This document shows positions 34,559 to 43,484 of a stretch of DNA of 64,000 nucleotides, piece after piece. The first letter of the stretch is position 1; each line of letters starts with the position of its first letter. Source of the DNA: CAZAKZ01 sp964485695. Lineage in GTDB: Bacteria; Planctomycetota; JAFGQW01. Location of the stretch: the NCBI GenBank assembly GCA_964485695.1, contig CAZAKZ010000004.1:32444-96443 (forward strand), given 5' to 3'. The notes beneath the pieces are model-generated. The model was not told the DNA's origin. It searched no databases and saw only the letters and a list, made by a program, of their open reading frames with translations. The position numbers were made by a program, and so were the translations under genes.

Positions 34559-35271
34559 GACCGATCCACCTCCAGGAAGGCCTCGCCGTAGCGCAATGGA
34601 TCTTCGGGCTTGAGCTTGAAGTAGAGGCTGCGGTAGACCATGAGCCCGCGGGTGATGGGCATGTACGGGGTATACCTGAGCTGGCTCTGGTAGCACGCGC
34701 CGGCCTCGAGCTTGGCCTGGACCGTGGGGGTCACCTCCACGATGATGTCCGGCACCATGGCCGACCACACCTCGTACCCGAAGGCCCGGAGGTCGGAGGG
34801 CAGGCGCTTCAGGGCCCGCAGGGCAGCCGAGGCCGTGGCCCAGTGGTCCTGGTGGCACTCCCCGGGCCAGGGAAAGTAGAGGTTCTTCGGGCTGCGGGCC
34901 TTCACGTCGTGGACCAGGCGGCCCGCCAGGTCGTCCAGGGCCTCTTCGGAGACAGTGGGATGGTGGTCGGGGTAGCCGTAGTGCTGGACATTGGCGACGC
35001 CCAGGATCTCTGCGGCGGCCGCGGCCTCGCCGCGCCGGAGCGCCGTGTAGTCCTGGTCCTCGAAGTGCCCGTCCGGGTCCCCGAAGCCGCCGTCGCTGAG
35101 GAAGATCACCTCCACCCGGTCTCCCTGGTCCGCGTGCAGCCGCAAGGTTCCCCCCATGCCGAAGGTTTCATCGTCGGGATGGGGGGCCAGGACCAGGGTA
35201 CGGCCCGGGGGCGGACGCTCCACCACACGCGGCAGAGACGGGGGGTCAGACAAGGCGTCCTTATGAGGCAT
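34555..35271 (-). CDS. PIG-L family deacetylase
   Basis: The 238-residue product (start ATG 35271) has the zinc motif APHPDDETFGMGG and a later GECHQDHWATA supplying His and Asp. It is related to but clearly distinct from the other PIG-L gene at 23930. It is the first gene of the operon with GT4 and GT2, and its overlap with the GT4 start suggests coupled translation. Such sets often deacetylate a GlcNAc-linked intermediate before further glycosylation, as in LPS-like or thiol-cofactor pathways; here a surface glycan is more likely. Confidence 0.88.
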   Translation of the reverse strand: MPHKDALSDPPSLPRVVERPPPGRTLVLAPHPDDETFGMGGTLRLHADQGDRVEVIFLSDGGFGDPDGHFEDQDYTALRRGEAAAAAEILGVANVQHYGYPDHHPTVSEEALDDLAGRLVHDVKARSPKNLYFPWPGECHQDHWATASAALRALKRLPSDLRAFGYEVWSAMVPDIIVEVTPTVQAKLEAGACYQSQLRYTPYMPITRGLMVYRSLYFKLKPEDPLRYGEAFLEVDRS

Positions 35272-35491
35272 CACAATGCATAGCTTTCCCGATGGGGCGA
35301 TGTTACGTCAGACCGGAAACGGATTCAACCGGCAGGCGGAATCCGATTTTCCCGCCTGTCCGGGCCGCGGGGTACCTCTCTATGGTATCATCACCTACTA
35401 CAGTATTCGGCATCTCCTGGGGCATGCTTGTTGCGGGTCAATATGATACCGGACCCACGAAGGAATCCGGCCAGGAAAGGAATGTAAGGAA

Positions 35492-36751
35492 ATGCGTGGG
35501 AACCTGTTCGGGGCTGCGCTCTGCGGCCTGATCCTCCTCGCCTCCACGGCCGCGGCCCAGTACGCGCCCGGCGACACCATTGTCACCGACCAGAACTCCA
35601 CGGGCCCCGCCCGGCTCTGGCCGCTCTGGGGCATCACGCCCCAGGGCAAGCTCTACACCGTGACCACCCAGCTGCCCCTCTACGCCTGGTCCATCGCCCC
35701 GGCGCCGGACAACCGGAGCCTGTGGGTCTCGGGCAAGGGCATGAACGGCTACACCACCTCCACGGTGGCGCCCGACGGCACCCTCACCAACCTCAACGTC
35801 GATTTCCGGAACCTGTTCAGCTGCATCGACGTGGACGGCGGCGGCAATGTGGTCCTGGGCAACATGGTGTTTCCCGATATCGTGAAGTACACCGGCAAGA
35901 CCTTCACCACCCTCTACACGGGCTCGCCGCTCTCGAACGTCCAGGGCGGCGGCATCGACCTCTTCACCGGCGACCTGGTCCTGGTGCAGTCCACGGGCAT
36001 ATACCAGGCCAACCTCACGGGCCAGACCCGGGTCTCCACCGTGCTCACTTCCATCCCGGGGATTAGAAACGGCGCCGGTCTCCACGACGACCCGGAGACC
36101 GCCACCCTGGTGGGGTCCTGGGGCACCGGCCTCTACCGCCTGGCCCTCGGATCCCCCGGCGTCCTCACCACCCTGAAGACCGGCTTTCCCCTGGGCAACA
36201 TGGGCGCCCTGGACCGGGATCCCTTTGACGGCCAGTACGTGGTGCCGAGCGTGCCCAACATGCCGGGCGCCTCGGCCATGGTGTTCCGGTTCGACGCGAA
36301 AAACGCGGCGCTCACCACGTTCTACAAGTTTCCCATCCCGCCGGCCATGTCCGTGAATCCCCTGGCCGCCACCGTGGCCGGCAGCCGACACCTGTGCGCC
36401 GGCAACGAGGCCCGGCCGGGCCAGGCCTTCACCCTCATGGTGTCCGCGCCCAACGAGCCGGGTGCGGCCTACATCGCGGCGGCGAGCTTCGGCTTCGGTC
36501 CGGGGATTCCCCTCGGCCAGGGCCGGAAGGTCTATCTCTCGCCCGACGCCCTGTTCAACTACTCCCTGCAGAACACCGGCATCTTTTCGGGGTTCCAGGG
36601 CCTTCTCGGGCCCAAGGGCGAGGCCATGGCCACCCTCCAGGTCCCGAACATCCCGCTGCTCTCGGGATTCCGGTTCTTTGCGGCGGCGGTGACGATCAAC
36701 CAGAACCAGATCAGCGTCATCTCGGACACCCTCGGGGTGACGATTCGTTAG
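35492..36751 (+). CDS. Secreted beta-propeller-like protein with planctomycete-type C-terminal module (copy 1)
   Basis: The protein has 419 residues with a signal peptide (MRGNLFGAALCGLILLASTAAAQ). The central part has repeating short beta segments (GTLTNLNVDFRNLFSCIDVDGGG, LVLVQSTGIYQANLTGQ) suggestive of a propeller. The last 120 residues form a compact module: PGQAFTLMVSAPNEPGAAYI, ASFGFGPGIPL, LSPDALF, GFQGLLGPKGEA and ISVISDTLGVTI. The same module type ends the subtilase at 53066. The next gene is a close copy. The ATG follows AGGAAAGGAATGTAAGGAA. Function unknown; probably cell-surface. Confidence 0.75.
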   Translation: MRGNLFGAALCGLILLASTAAAQYAPGDTIVTDQNSTGPARLWPLWGITPQGKLYTVTTQLPLYAWSIAPAPDNRSLWVSGKGMNGYTTSTVAPDGTLTNLNVDFRNLFSCIDVDGGGNVVLGNMVFPDIVKYTGKTFTTLYTGSPLSNVQGGGIDLFTGDLVLVQSTGIYQANLTGQTRVSTVLTSIPGIRNGAGLHDDPETATLVGSWGTGLYRLALGSPGVLTTLKTGFPLGNMGALDRDPFDGQYVVPSVPNMPGASAMVFRFDAKNAALTTFYKFPIPPAMSVNPLAATVAGSRHLCAGNEARPGQAFTLMVSAPNEPGAAYIAAASFGFGPGIPLGQGRKVYLSPDALFNYSLQNTGIFSGFQGLLGPKGEAMATLQVPNIPLLSGFRFFAAAVTINQNQISVISDTLGVTIR

Positions 36752-36780
36752 CAGTTAACGTCCTCGAAAGGAACAAGAAA

Positions 36781-38049
36781 ATGATCGCTTCTCGCGCCTC
36801 GGCCCTCCTCCTGGGCCTCGCCCTCTGCCTCGTCTGTGCACCTGCAGCCGGACAGTACAGTCCCGGCGACGTGGTGGTCATCGACCAGCGGAACATCGGC
36901 CAGAACTGGCCCATCTGGGGCATCACGTCCCAGGGCAAGATCTACACGGTGACGACCCTTCTGCCCCTGGGCGCCTATTCCATTGCCCCGGCGCCGGACA
37001 ACCGGAGCATCTGGGTCTCGGGCAAGGGGAACGCGGGCTACACCACCTCCTCGGTGGCGCCCGACGGAACCATCGTGAACTTCAACGTGGACCTGCAGAA
37101 CCTCTTCTCGAGCATCGACGTGGACGGCGGCGGCAACGCCATCCTGGGCAACCTGGTAAGGCCGGAGATCAAGAAGTACGCCGGCAGCAGCTTCACCACC
37201 CTCTACACGGGCTCTCCCATCACGAACATCATAGGCGGCGGCCTGGATCTCTACACCGGCGACCTGGTGGTGCTGGATTCCGCCGGCATCTTCCAGGCCA
37301 ACCTGCACGGTACCGTCAAATTGTCCACGGTCATCGCCCCCATCACGCGGCCCCGGAACGGAGGCAGCCTCCACGACGATCCTGACACCGGCACCCTGGT
37401 GGGTGCCTGGAGTAACGGCTCGGCCACTGCCATCTATCGCCTGGCCCTCGGAACCCCCGGCATCCTCTCCACGCTCTGGAACGGATCCACCATGGAGACC
37501 TTCGGCGCCCTGGACCGGGATCCGTTCGACGGCCGCTACGTGATCCCTGCCGCCGCCTCCTCGGTCTCCTCCCGGCCCTCGGCCGTGTATCGCTTCGACG
37601 CCCGGACCTCGATCCTCACCACCCTGGCCACCTTCCCCGGCACCCTTCGCGCTTCCCCCATGGGCGCCACCGTGGCCGGCAGCCGGCACCTGTGTGCGGG
37701 CAACGAGGCCCGGCCGGGCCAGGCCTACACCCTCATGGTCTCCTCGCCCAACGAGCCCGGTGCCGCCTACATCATTGCCTGCAGCTTCGGCTTCGGCCCG
37801 GGGATTCCCCTCGGCCAGGGCCGGAAGGTCTACCTCTCGCCCGACGCCCTGTTCAACTACTCCCTGCAGAACACCGGCATCTTCTCGGGATTCCAGGGCC
37901 TCCTCGGACCCAAGGGCGAGGCCATCGCCACCCTCAAGATCCCGAACATCCCGCAGCTCTCGGGATTCCGGTTCTTTGCGGCGGCCGTGACGATCAACCA
38001 GAACCAGATCAGCGTCATCTCGGACACGCTGGGGGTGACGATTCAGTAG
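36781..38049 (+). CDS. Secreted beta-propeller-like protein with planctomycete-type C-terminal module (copy 2)
   Basis: The ATG at 36781 after AAAGGAACAAGAAA gives 422 residues; a longer open frame reaching back to 36394 is a shadow of copy 1. Signal peptide, propeller-like body and C-terminal module follow copy 1 throughout. The last 120 codons are almost identical between copies, also at the DNA level, while the middle has drifted. This points to a tandem duplication with gene conversion or recent constraint at the 3' end. It lies 29 bases after copy 1, so the two are co-transcribed. A strong terminator follows. Confidence 0.75.
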   Translation: MIASRASALLLGLALCLVCAPAAGQYSPGDVVVIDQRNIGQNWPIWGITSQGKIYTVTTLLPLGAYSIAPAPDNRSIWVSGKGNAGYTTSSVAPDGTIVNFNVDLQNLFSSIDVDGGGNAILGNLVRPEIKKYAGSSFTTLYTGSPITNIIGGGLDLYTGDLVVLDSAGIFQANLHGTVKLSTVIAPITRPRNGGSLHDDPDTGTLVGAWSNGSATAIYRLALGTPGILSTLWNGSTMETFGALDRDPFDGRYVIPAAASSVSSRPSAVYRFDARTSILTTLATFPGTLRASPMGATVAGSRHLCAGNEARPGQAYTLMVSSPNEPGAAYIIACSFGFGPGIPLGQGRKVYLSPDALFNYSLQNTGIFSGFQGLLGPKGEAIATLKIPNIPQLSGFRFFAAAVTINQNQISVISDTLGVTIQ

Positions 38050-38124
38050 GGGGGTTTCCAGCGCGGCCGGAACTGAAAGCCTGGTCTTGTCACGATTCGG
38101 TGCCATCCAACCCCTTTCAATCCG

Positions 38125-38177
38125 CTGAGAGCCCTGTTCTGTCCACGAATCTGGACAGAACAGGGCTCTCAGTTTTT
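38125..38177 (+). terminator. Perfect 21-bp stem-loop with T-tract (single 48-bp unit)
   Basis: Arms 38125-38145 and 38152-38172 are perfectly complementary around a CGAATC loop, followed by TTTTT. It is a textbook Rho-independent terminator for the duplicated secreted-protein genes. Its length (48 bp) and the position of TGTCC (offset 15) match one half of the 98-bp elements. Confidence 0.9.
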
Positions 38178-38202
38178 GTGCACAAGGACCGAGCAGATTT
38201 CT

Positions 38203-38227
38203 TTGAAGTCGCAGACTGCGACTTCAA
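38203..38227. repeat. Perfect 11-bp hairpin upstream of the Uma2 gene
   Basis: TTGAAGTCGCA and its exact reverse complement flank a 3-nt loop (GAC). It sits in the 305-base space between copy 2 and the Uma2 gene. No T-run follows. Base composition here and into the Uma2 gene is lower in GC than the rest of the window. Confidence 0.6.
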
Positions 38228-38354
38228 TTGTCGTACATCTCCATCAATTCAGCAGTATCCCAGGCGTCTTGACACCTGGACACCGTCCACATACACTGAA
38301 GTTGATTGGCTGCGCACCCTCCGCCGAGTTTTTGGTCAGCCCGTAGGAGGCGCC

Positions 38355-38972
38355 ATGACCAGGAAAGGCGAATCACCCATGAAAGCCGTGATGCCCTGCG
38401 TACCGCCGGACATCCTCGCCTGGCGCAAACAAACCGGTGCTGACCGCTGGGACGAGATGTGGGAGGGGGTATTGCACATGGTTCCCGCGCCAAACCGTGA
38501 ACACCAGGATTTCGAATGGGCTCTCGAAACGTGGCTTCGGACGCACTGGGCACCGCTATGCAGCAGCAGCGTTTATCACCAGATCAACGTGGCCCGTCCT
38601 GGTCGCTGGTCCAGGGACTTCCGCGTACCCGACATCGTGTTGCTCTCGCCGGAGCGGTCGTCCATCGACAGAAATGAGTACTTCGACGGCGGTCCGGACG
38701 TGGTGGTCGAGATCAGAAGTCCCCAGGAGGAGACCTACGATAAGCTCCCCTTTTACGCCGAAATCGGCGTGCGCGAGACCTGGGTCATCGACCGCGACAG
38801 CAAAGCATGTGAGATTTTCGCGACTAAGGACGGCAAGCCTGAAAAGCAAACGCCCGACGCCGACGGCTGGTGGCGAAGCACGTTCGCCGGGGTAAAAATG
38901 CGGCCTAGCGGCGAAGGGAAGCTGGAAATCACAATCTCCGGCAAGACGGACACGCGAGAGATCGTGCCGTAA
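38355..38972 (+). CDS. Uma2 family (DUF820) putative restriction endonuclease
   Basis: The ATG at 38355 lies six bases after a perfect AGGAGG, giving 205 residues; an open frame reaching back to 37692 has no support. The PD-(D/E)XK-like core is visible: VPDIVLLSPE, DVVVEIRSPQEETYDKLPFYAEIGVRETWVID, with Asp, Glu and Lys in order. Uma2 proteins are abundant in planctomycetes, cyanobacteria and chloroflexi, and their biological role is not established. The gene has lower GC than its neighbours and stands alone, consistent with lateral transfer. Confidence 0.85.
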   Translation: MTRKGESPMKAVMPCVPPDILAWRKQTGADRWDEMWEGVLHMVPAPNREHQDFEWALETWLRTHWAPLCSSSVYHQINVARPGRWSRDFRVPDIVLLSPERSSIDRNEYFDGGPDVVVEIRSPQEETYDKLPFYAEIGVRETWVIDRDSKACEIFATKDGKPEKQTPDADGWWRSTFAGVKMRPSGEGKLEITISGKTDTREIVP

Positions 38973-39012
38973 CAGCACTTTGATATTCCCTTGAATAGAA
39001 TAGTTTGAGGCC

Positions 39013-42000
39013 CTACCGCGCCTTGAGCGTCACCTTGAACGTCAGCTCCCTGCCCCCGCGCTTGACCCGGACCTCCACTGTGTCGCCGGGTTTATAAGAC
39101 CGCAGGATCACGGCATAAGCCCGGAGATTGGAGGTCTTCTTTCCGTCCACGGCCAGGAGGACGTCCCCGTCCTCGAGGCCGGCCTTCTTTGCCGGGGAAT
39201 CCGGCATCACCGAGGCCACGCGCACGCCCGAACCCCGGTAGGTGAAATCCGGCATGGTGCCGAGACTCACCTTCCGGCCCGGGCCGCGGCGCACCGGGGC
39301 GGCGCCCGGGGTCGAGGCCTTCTTCCGGAGCCGGGAGGTGAGGGGGCGGTCCCGCTGACTCAGGTAGACCAGGGTCTCCCGCAGGAACACGGCCGCCTTC
39401 ACCAGGCCGGCCGCATCCACCTTGTCGGCGGTGTCCGTGGACCTGTGGTAGTCCGGATGGGGGCCGGCAAAGACCTGGACCGCCGGCACGCCCGCATCCA
39501 GGAAGCTCTTCTGGTCGCTGGATCCGAAGTCGTCGGCCACGGGCTTGGCCTCCACCCCGGTGGTGAAGCCCACCCCCATGACGATGTGGATCCACTCGGC
39601 CGCGCTGCCCGTGCCCAGCACGGTGAGGTTCCTGGTACCGAGGCGGCCCACGCTGTCCAGGTTCACCATGGCCAGGGCCCGGGATACGGGCCAGCGCTTC
39701 ATGGCGCGCACGTAGTGCCGGGACCCCCGCAGGCCCCACTCCTCGCCGGAGAAGGCCACGAACACGATATTCCGGTCGGGCTTTCCCTGGGTCGCCAGCA
39801 GGCCGGCCACCTCCAGCAGCACGGCCACGCCCGAGGCGTTGTCGTCGGCGCCGGGGTGGAGTATGCCCTGGTGTCCCTGGCGCACGTCGGGCCAGCCGTA
39901 CCCGAGGTGGTCGTAGTGGGCACCCACCACCACGGACTGGTCCTTCCAGCCGGGCTTCTTGCCGGGGAGCACACCGATCACGTTGCGGAGCGTCACGGCC
40001 TTGCCCTCGGGCCCGCCGGGCTCGGTCCAGGTCTGGAACCAGGTGCCGTTCTCGCCGCCGGCCACGAGGCCCGCCTTCTCAAAGGCCGCGGCCAGGTGGT
40101 CCGCGGCCCGGTCCAGGCCGCGGGTGCCCACGCCCCGGCCCTCCATGTCCTCGGCCGAGAGGCGGCGCACGTGGGCCAGGAGCCGGGCCGGATCGAACAC
40201 CGGCTCCAGCCGCGCCAGAGGCGTGCGGCGCGGCAGCGCGGCCCCGGTCTTGCCGCCCTCGTAGAGGACGCGCACCAGGGGCGAGGCCGAGGCCGACCAG
40301 GTGCCCTTGGCCACGTTGGAGGGCTCGTCCCCGGAAAAGGCCAGGTACGAGTACTTGCCGTAGTGCGGCAGTTTCCGGCCGAGGCCCGGAAGCGCATCGA
40401 GGCGGTCCGCCCCGATCCACCCCACGGCCAGGTCGGGATCGTGGGGGTGCGAGGCCGTGATCACGAAGCAGTGGCCGGCCCGGGGCACCTTCGTTTCACC
40501 CAGGCGCACCGCCTCCGGCGTCACGGCCGCGCCCAGGGCCCCGGCCTGCGGGACCACGGCCTTGCGCCAGGCGTTCCCGGCGCCCAGAACCCACACGGCG
40601 GTATCCCGGGGCAGGGACGTAAGCGCCGACGCCCGGACGATCTTGGATCGGGTCTCGGCGCCCCGGCGCCAGGTCGCGGCCAGGGCCTGCCAGGCAGCCG
40701 TGTTCTCCTCGGGCACCACGAAGGTGACGCGGTCCGCCCCGAACAGCTGGCCCACCGTCGGCGGGATCTCGCTGCGGTGGAGGCGCCGGAACAGGTCGAA
40801 CTGCGGGTCCACCGCCACCCGGAGGGGCCGGGCCGGAAGCGTGACCTCCAGGGTTCCCTGGCGTTCGGTCATCTCCAGGATCTTCACCCTGGCCTCCTTC
40901 TCCCCCTCGAGGGTGAAGGCCACGGGAACCCGGAGGGAGTAGGCCGGGGCCTTCTGCACCTGGCGGACGTCAACCCGGACGTGGTATCCCGGATCCACGG
41001 ACTCCACCAAGACCTCGCTCAGCTCCAGTTCCGGGGCGCCGGTGCGGGTGACCCAGGCGTCAAAGAAGGATTTCAGGTCTCTGCCCGCCACGGTGGAGAA
41101 CACCCGGCACAGGTCCTCGAAGGAGGCGCGGGTGAACTTGTGCCGGGCGTAGAATCGCTTCAGGCCTCTGACAAAGATCTCGTCGCCAAGGTCCCGGCGC
41201 AGCATGTGGAACACCATGAGGGCCTTGCCGTACCCCACGGCCTCGGTGGCCGCCGAGTGCCGGGCGCGGAAGGCGGTGAGGGGGATGTCCCGGCCGGCCT
41301 TCACGTAGTTGAGGTATTTCTTCAGGGTGTCGCGGCGGTAGTCCACGCCCTGGCCGCGGCCCTCCTTGATGAGGTGGTCGGCCAGGTAGGCGGTCAGCCC
41401 CTCGCACCAGTTGCCCTTTTCGTAGTCCACGAACACCGAGTTCCCCCACCAGTTGTGCAGGATCTCGTGGGGATACGAGGCGTGAAGGATGAAGGGGAAG
41501 CGGATGATCTTGGGCCCCAGCAGCGTGAACGACGCCATGCCGTAGCCCGTCTCCCAGAAGTTCTCCACCAGAGCGAACTTCCCGTACGGATAGAGGCCGA
41601 TGAGCTTCTCGTACATCTGGATGTACTGGACCGTCACCTCGAGGTAGCGGGCCGCCAGGTTGGGGTCGGGAGTGCGCAGGAACGCGTACGCCGTCACGTT
41701 CTGCCCCGTCCGGACGTACTCCGTGAAGGGCGCGGCCACGAGGTGGACCTCGTCAAGGGGCTCCGGGCAGTCCCAGGTGACGTGGCGCTTCTTGTCCTTG
41801 ACCTCGTGGCGGACACGCCGGCCCTGACTCACGGCGTCCCAGGCCCGGGGGAGGGTCACGGCCAGGGTGAATGTCTTCAGACCCGCCTCCAGCTCCGGCA
41901 CCCACCCCGTGCTGCCTGACAGGTAGACGCCCTTCTCGTCGATGAGCCCGGGGGTGCGGCTGAAGCTGCGGGCCGATTCCACCCCACGCACCAGGGGATG

Positions 42001-42375
42001 GTGTATTACGCCGGTGTAGCGCAGCCGGACCTTCACGGGCCCGGAGTCCTCCGTGTCCGCGGGGCGGATCTCGTAGTGCTGGAGCGGCACCGGCTCCAGG
42101 CCGGCATCGTTCACCGTGGACCGGCCGGATTCCGTGGTCCCGACTTTTTCCAGGGAATAGCCCGGTTCCAGGCACTTCACCTCGAGGTTCGCGTGGAGCC
42201 GGAACCGGACCTTGCGCCCGGCCTCGTCGACCAGGGAGGCGGGAACGGTCAGGGTGTCCGTGACCTCGATGCGGTGGCCGGCGGGATGGAGGGTCACGGA
42301 GAGGTCGTGGTGGATGAAATCCTGGGCCGCGGTCGCGGCCGCCACGTAGAGGAGCAGGATCAAGAAGCGTGTCAT
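39013..42375 (-). CDS. Secreted M1-M28-PDZ double peptidase
   Basis: The protein has 1120 residues with a signal peptide (MTRFLILLLYVAAATAAQ). Residues about 20-480 form an M1-like metallopeptidase, with ETGYGMASFT in place of GAMEN, HEILHNWW (303-307 as HExxH) and the third ligand Glu325 in GNWCEGLTAYLAD. A linker domain follows. An M28 peptidase starts at about 800: GAHYDHLGYG, GADDNASG, SGEEWGLRG, NLDSVG and PDYHRSTDT. A PDZ domain lies at about 1030-1118 (VASVMPDSPAKKAGLEDGDVLLAV). Both active sites look intact, so it may be a two-site exopeptidase. It shares the M28-PDZ part with the protein at 30280. It stands alone on the minus strand. Confidence 0.88.
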   Translation of the reverse strand: MTRFLILLLYVAAATAAQDFIHHDLSVTLHPAGHRIEVTDTLTVPASLVDEAGRKVRFRLHANLEVKCLEPGYSLEKVGTTESGRSTVNDAGLEPVPLQHYEIRPADTEDSGPVKVRLRYTGVIHHPLVRGVESARSFSRTPGLIDEKGVYLSGSTGWVPELEAGLKTFTLAVTLPRAWDAVSQGRRVRHEVKDKKRHVTWDCPEPLDEVHLVAAPFTEYVRTGQNVTAYAFLRTPDPNLAARYLEVTVQYIQMYEKLIGLYPYGKFALVENFWETGYGMASFTLLGPKIIRFPFILHASYPHEILHNWWGNSVFVDYEKGNWCEGLTAYLADHLIKEGRGQGVDYRRDTLKKYLNYVKAGRDIPLTAFRARHSAATEAVGYGKALMVFHMLRRDLGDEIFVRGLKRFYARHKFTRASFEDLCRVFSTVAGRDLKSFFDAWVTRTGAPELELSEVLVESVDPGYHVRVDVRQVQKAPAYSLRVPVAFTLEGEKEARVKILEMTERQGTLEVTLPARPLRVAVDPQFDLFRRLHRSEIPPTVGQLFGADRVTFVVPEENTAAWQALAATWRRGAETRSKIVRASALTSLPRDTAVWVLGAGNAWRKAVVPQAGALGAAVTPEAVRLGETKVPRAGHCFVITASHPHDPDLAVGWIGADRLDALPGLGRKLPHYGKYSYLAFSGDEPSNVAKGTWSASASPLVRVLYEGGKTGAALPRRTPLARLEPVFDPARLLAHVRRLSAEDMEGRGVGTRGLDRAADHLAAAFEKAGLVAGGENGTWFQTWTEPGGPEGKAVTLRNVIGVLPGKKPGWKDQSVVVGAHYDHLGYGWPDVRQGHQGILHPGADDNASGVAVLLEVAGLLATQGKPDRNIVFVAFSGEEWGLRGSRHYVRAMKRWPVSRALAMVNLDSVGRLGTRNLTVLGTGSAAEWIHIVMGVGFTTGVEAKPVADDFGSSDQKSFLDAGVPAVQVFAGPHPDYHRSTDTADKVDAAGLVKAAVFLRETLVYLSQRDRPLTSRLRKKASTPGAAPVRRGPGRKVSLGTMPDFTYRGSGVRVASVMPDSPAKKAGLEDGDVLLAVDGKKTSNLRAYAVILRSYKPGDTVEVRVKRGGRELTFKVTLKAR

Positions 42376-42391
42376 GGTTTTAGTGCCTTAT

Positions 42392-42489
42392 CTCACGCCA
42401 ATTTTTTGGCTCAAATCGAGCTAATTTTGCGCCGTGAAGTGCCTCACGAATCGAAAATAGCTCGTTTTGAGCTAAAAAACCATCGTGAG
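42392..42489. repeat. 98-bp double-hairpin intergenic element E5 (TAGCT core type)
   Basis: Ends are CTCACG and CGTGAG, the centre is GTGAAGTGCCTCAC at 42434-42447. The right half contains TAGCT-CGTTTTG-AGCTA and the left half TGGCT-CAAATCG-AGCTA at offset 15. This is the only copy between divergent genes, just upstream of the M1-M28 gene start, so it cannot be only a terminator for convergent genes. Confidence 0.9.
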
Positions 42490-42613
42490 ATCGGCGGACC
42501 GCAACAATACGATTGCGCACGCTGTGGACAACGGGAACGAGGACTCTCCATCTCGGATGACCGAAGCATAGGGCTTTCCGGCTCGATTCCCGGAACTGTC
42601 AAACTTCACGAGC

Positions 42614-42636
42614 CCCCCGGCAGAGCTGGGGGTTTT
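42614..42636 (+). terminator. Weak terminator-like hairpin
   Basis: CCCCC/GGGGG around a 9-nt loop is followed by TTTT. No plus-strand gene ends just upstream, so its role is unclear. Confidence 0.3.
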
Positions 42637-42677
42637 CCCTGGTAATAAACCACCTTTCCCCGTTCGAGGAAACGTTC

Positions 42678-42705
42678 TTGACTCGGAAGCCGTGAGGCGT
42701 ACTTT
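42678..42705 (+). promoter_or_regulatory. Candidate sigma-70-type promoter of the BI-1 family gene
   Basis: TTGACT at 42678-42683 and TACTTT at 42700-42705 are 16 bases apart, in a locally AT-richer stretch about 55 bases before the ATG at 42760. This is the best promoter candidate I see in the window. It is read by eye only. Confidence 0.45.
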
Positions 42706-42759
42706 ATTTTTACCGGGTACCCCTGAAGGAAAATCGGCAACGACACCAGAGGAGCCACC

Positions 42760-43476
42760 ATGTCCGAGGCCAATCCCTACGCAATGCGCAACGTCCTGGC
42801 GGAACAGGCGGACCAGCTCACCCGGGCCGAATTCGTCCGCAAGACCTACATGCACGTGGCCGGCGCCATCTTCGCCTTCGGGGTGCTGGAGGCCATCTTG
42901 CTCCAGCTGCCCTTCACCCGGGACCTGGCCGCGAACATGACCGGGCGCTGGACCTGGCTCCTCCTCATCGGCCTCTTCATGGGGGTGAGCTACATCGCGG
43001 ACCGGTGGGCCAACAACACCCATTCCGTGGGAATGCAATACGCCGGCCTGGGCCTCTTTGTGGCCGCCGAGGCCATCATCTTCCTGCCTCTGCTCTACAT
43101 CGCCTCGGAATTCGCCCCGGGGGTCATCTCCCAGGCGGGGATCCTCACCTTTTTCCTGGTGTCGGGATTGACCCTGGTAGCGTTCACCACCCGGAAGGAC
43201 TTCTCCTTCCTGAAGGGCGCCATCCAGACCGGCTTCTTCATCATCATGGGCCTCATCGTGGTGAGCCTGCTGCTCGACATCCAGGGCCTGGGGCTCCTCA
43301 TTGCCGTGGCCGTCATCGTCCTGGCCGCGGGCTCCATCCTCTACAAGACCTCGGACATCCTGCGCACCTATCCCATCGGGAGCCACGTGGCTGCGTCGCT
43401 GTCGCTGTTCGCCAGCATCGCGCTGCTGTTCTACTATGTCGTCTATCTCCTCCTCAGCCTGTCCGGGGAGGACTAG
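42760..43476 (+). CDS. Bax inhibitor-1 (BI-1/YccA-like) family membrane protein
   Basis: The protein has 238 residues with seven predicted transmembrane helices filling residues about 30-235. Hydrophobic runs include WLLLIGLFMGVSYIA, GLFVAAEAIIFLPLLYIAS, GILTFFLVSGLTLVAF and GFFIIMGLIVVSLLL. The pattern YAGLGLFVAAEAI and the late YKTSDILRTYP segment, with its conserved Asp, match the BI-1/YccA family. These proteins act as pH-sensitive calcium leak channels or modulators of membrane proteases. The ATG follows GAGGAGCCACC. It converges with the glycan operon across a gap. Confidence 0.9.
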   Translation: MSEANPYAMRNVLAEQADQLTRAEFVRKTYMHVAGAIFAFGVLEAILLQLPFTRDLAANMTGRWTWLLLIGLFMGVSYIADRWANNTHSVGMQYAGLGLFVAAEAIIFLPLLYIASEFAPGVISQAGILTFFLVSGLTLVAFTTRKDFSFLKGAIQTGFFIIMGLIVVSLLLDIQGLGLLIAVAVIVLAAGSILYKTSDILRTYPIGSHVAASLSLFASIALLFYYVVYLLLSLSGED

Positions 43477-43484
43477 CTCCGCGC

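Noticed and set aside
36394..36780. Upstream extension of the second tandem secreted protein
   Set aside because: The signal peptide begins at 36781 after a good ribosome site; the extension is copy 1 in another frame.
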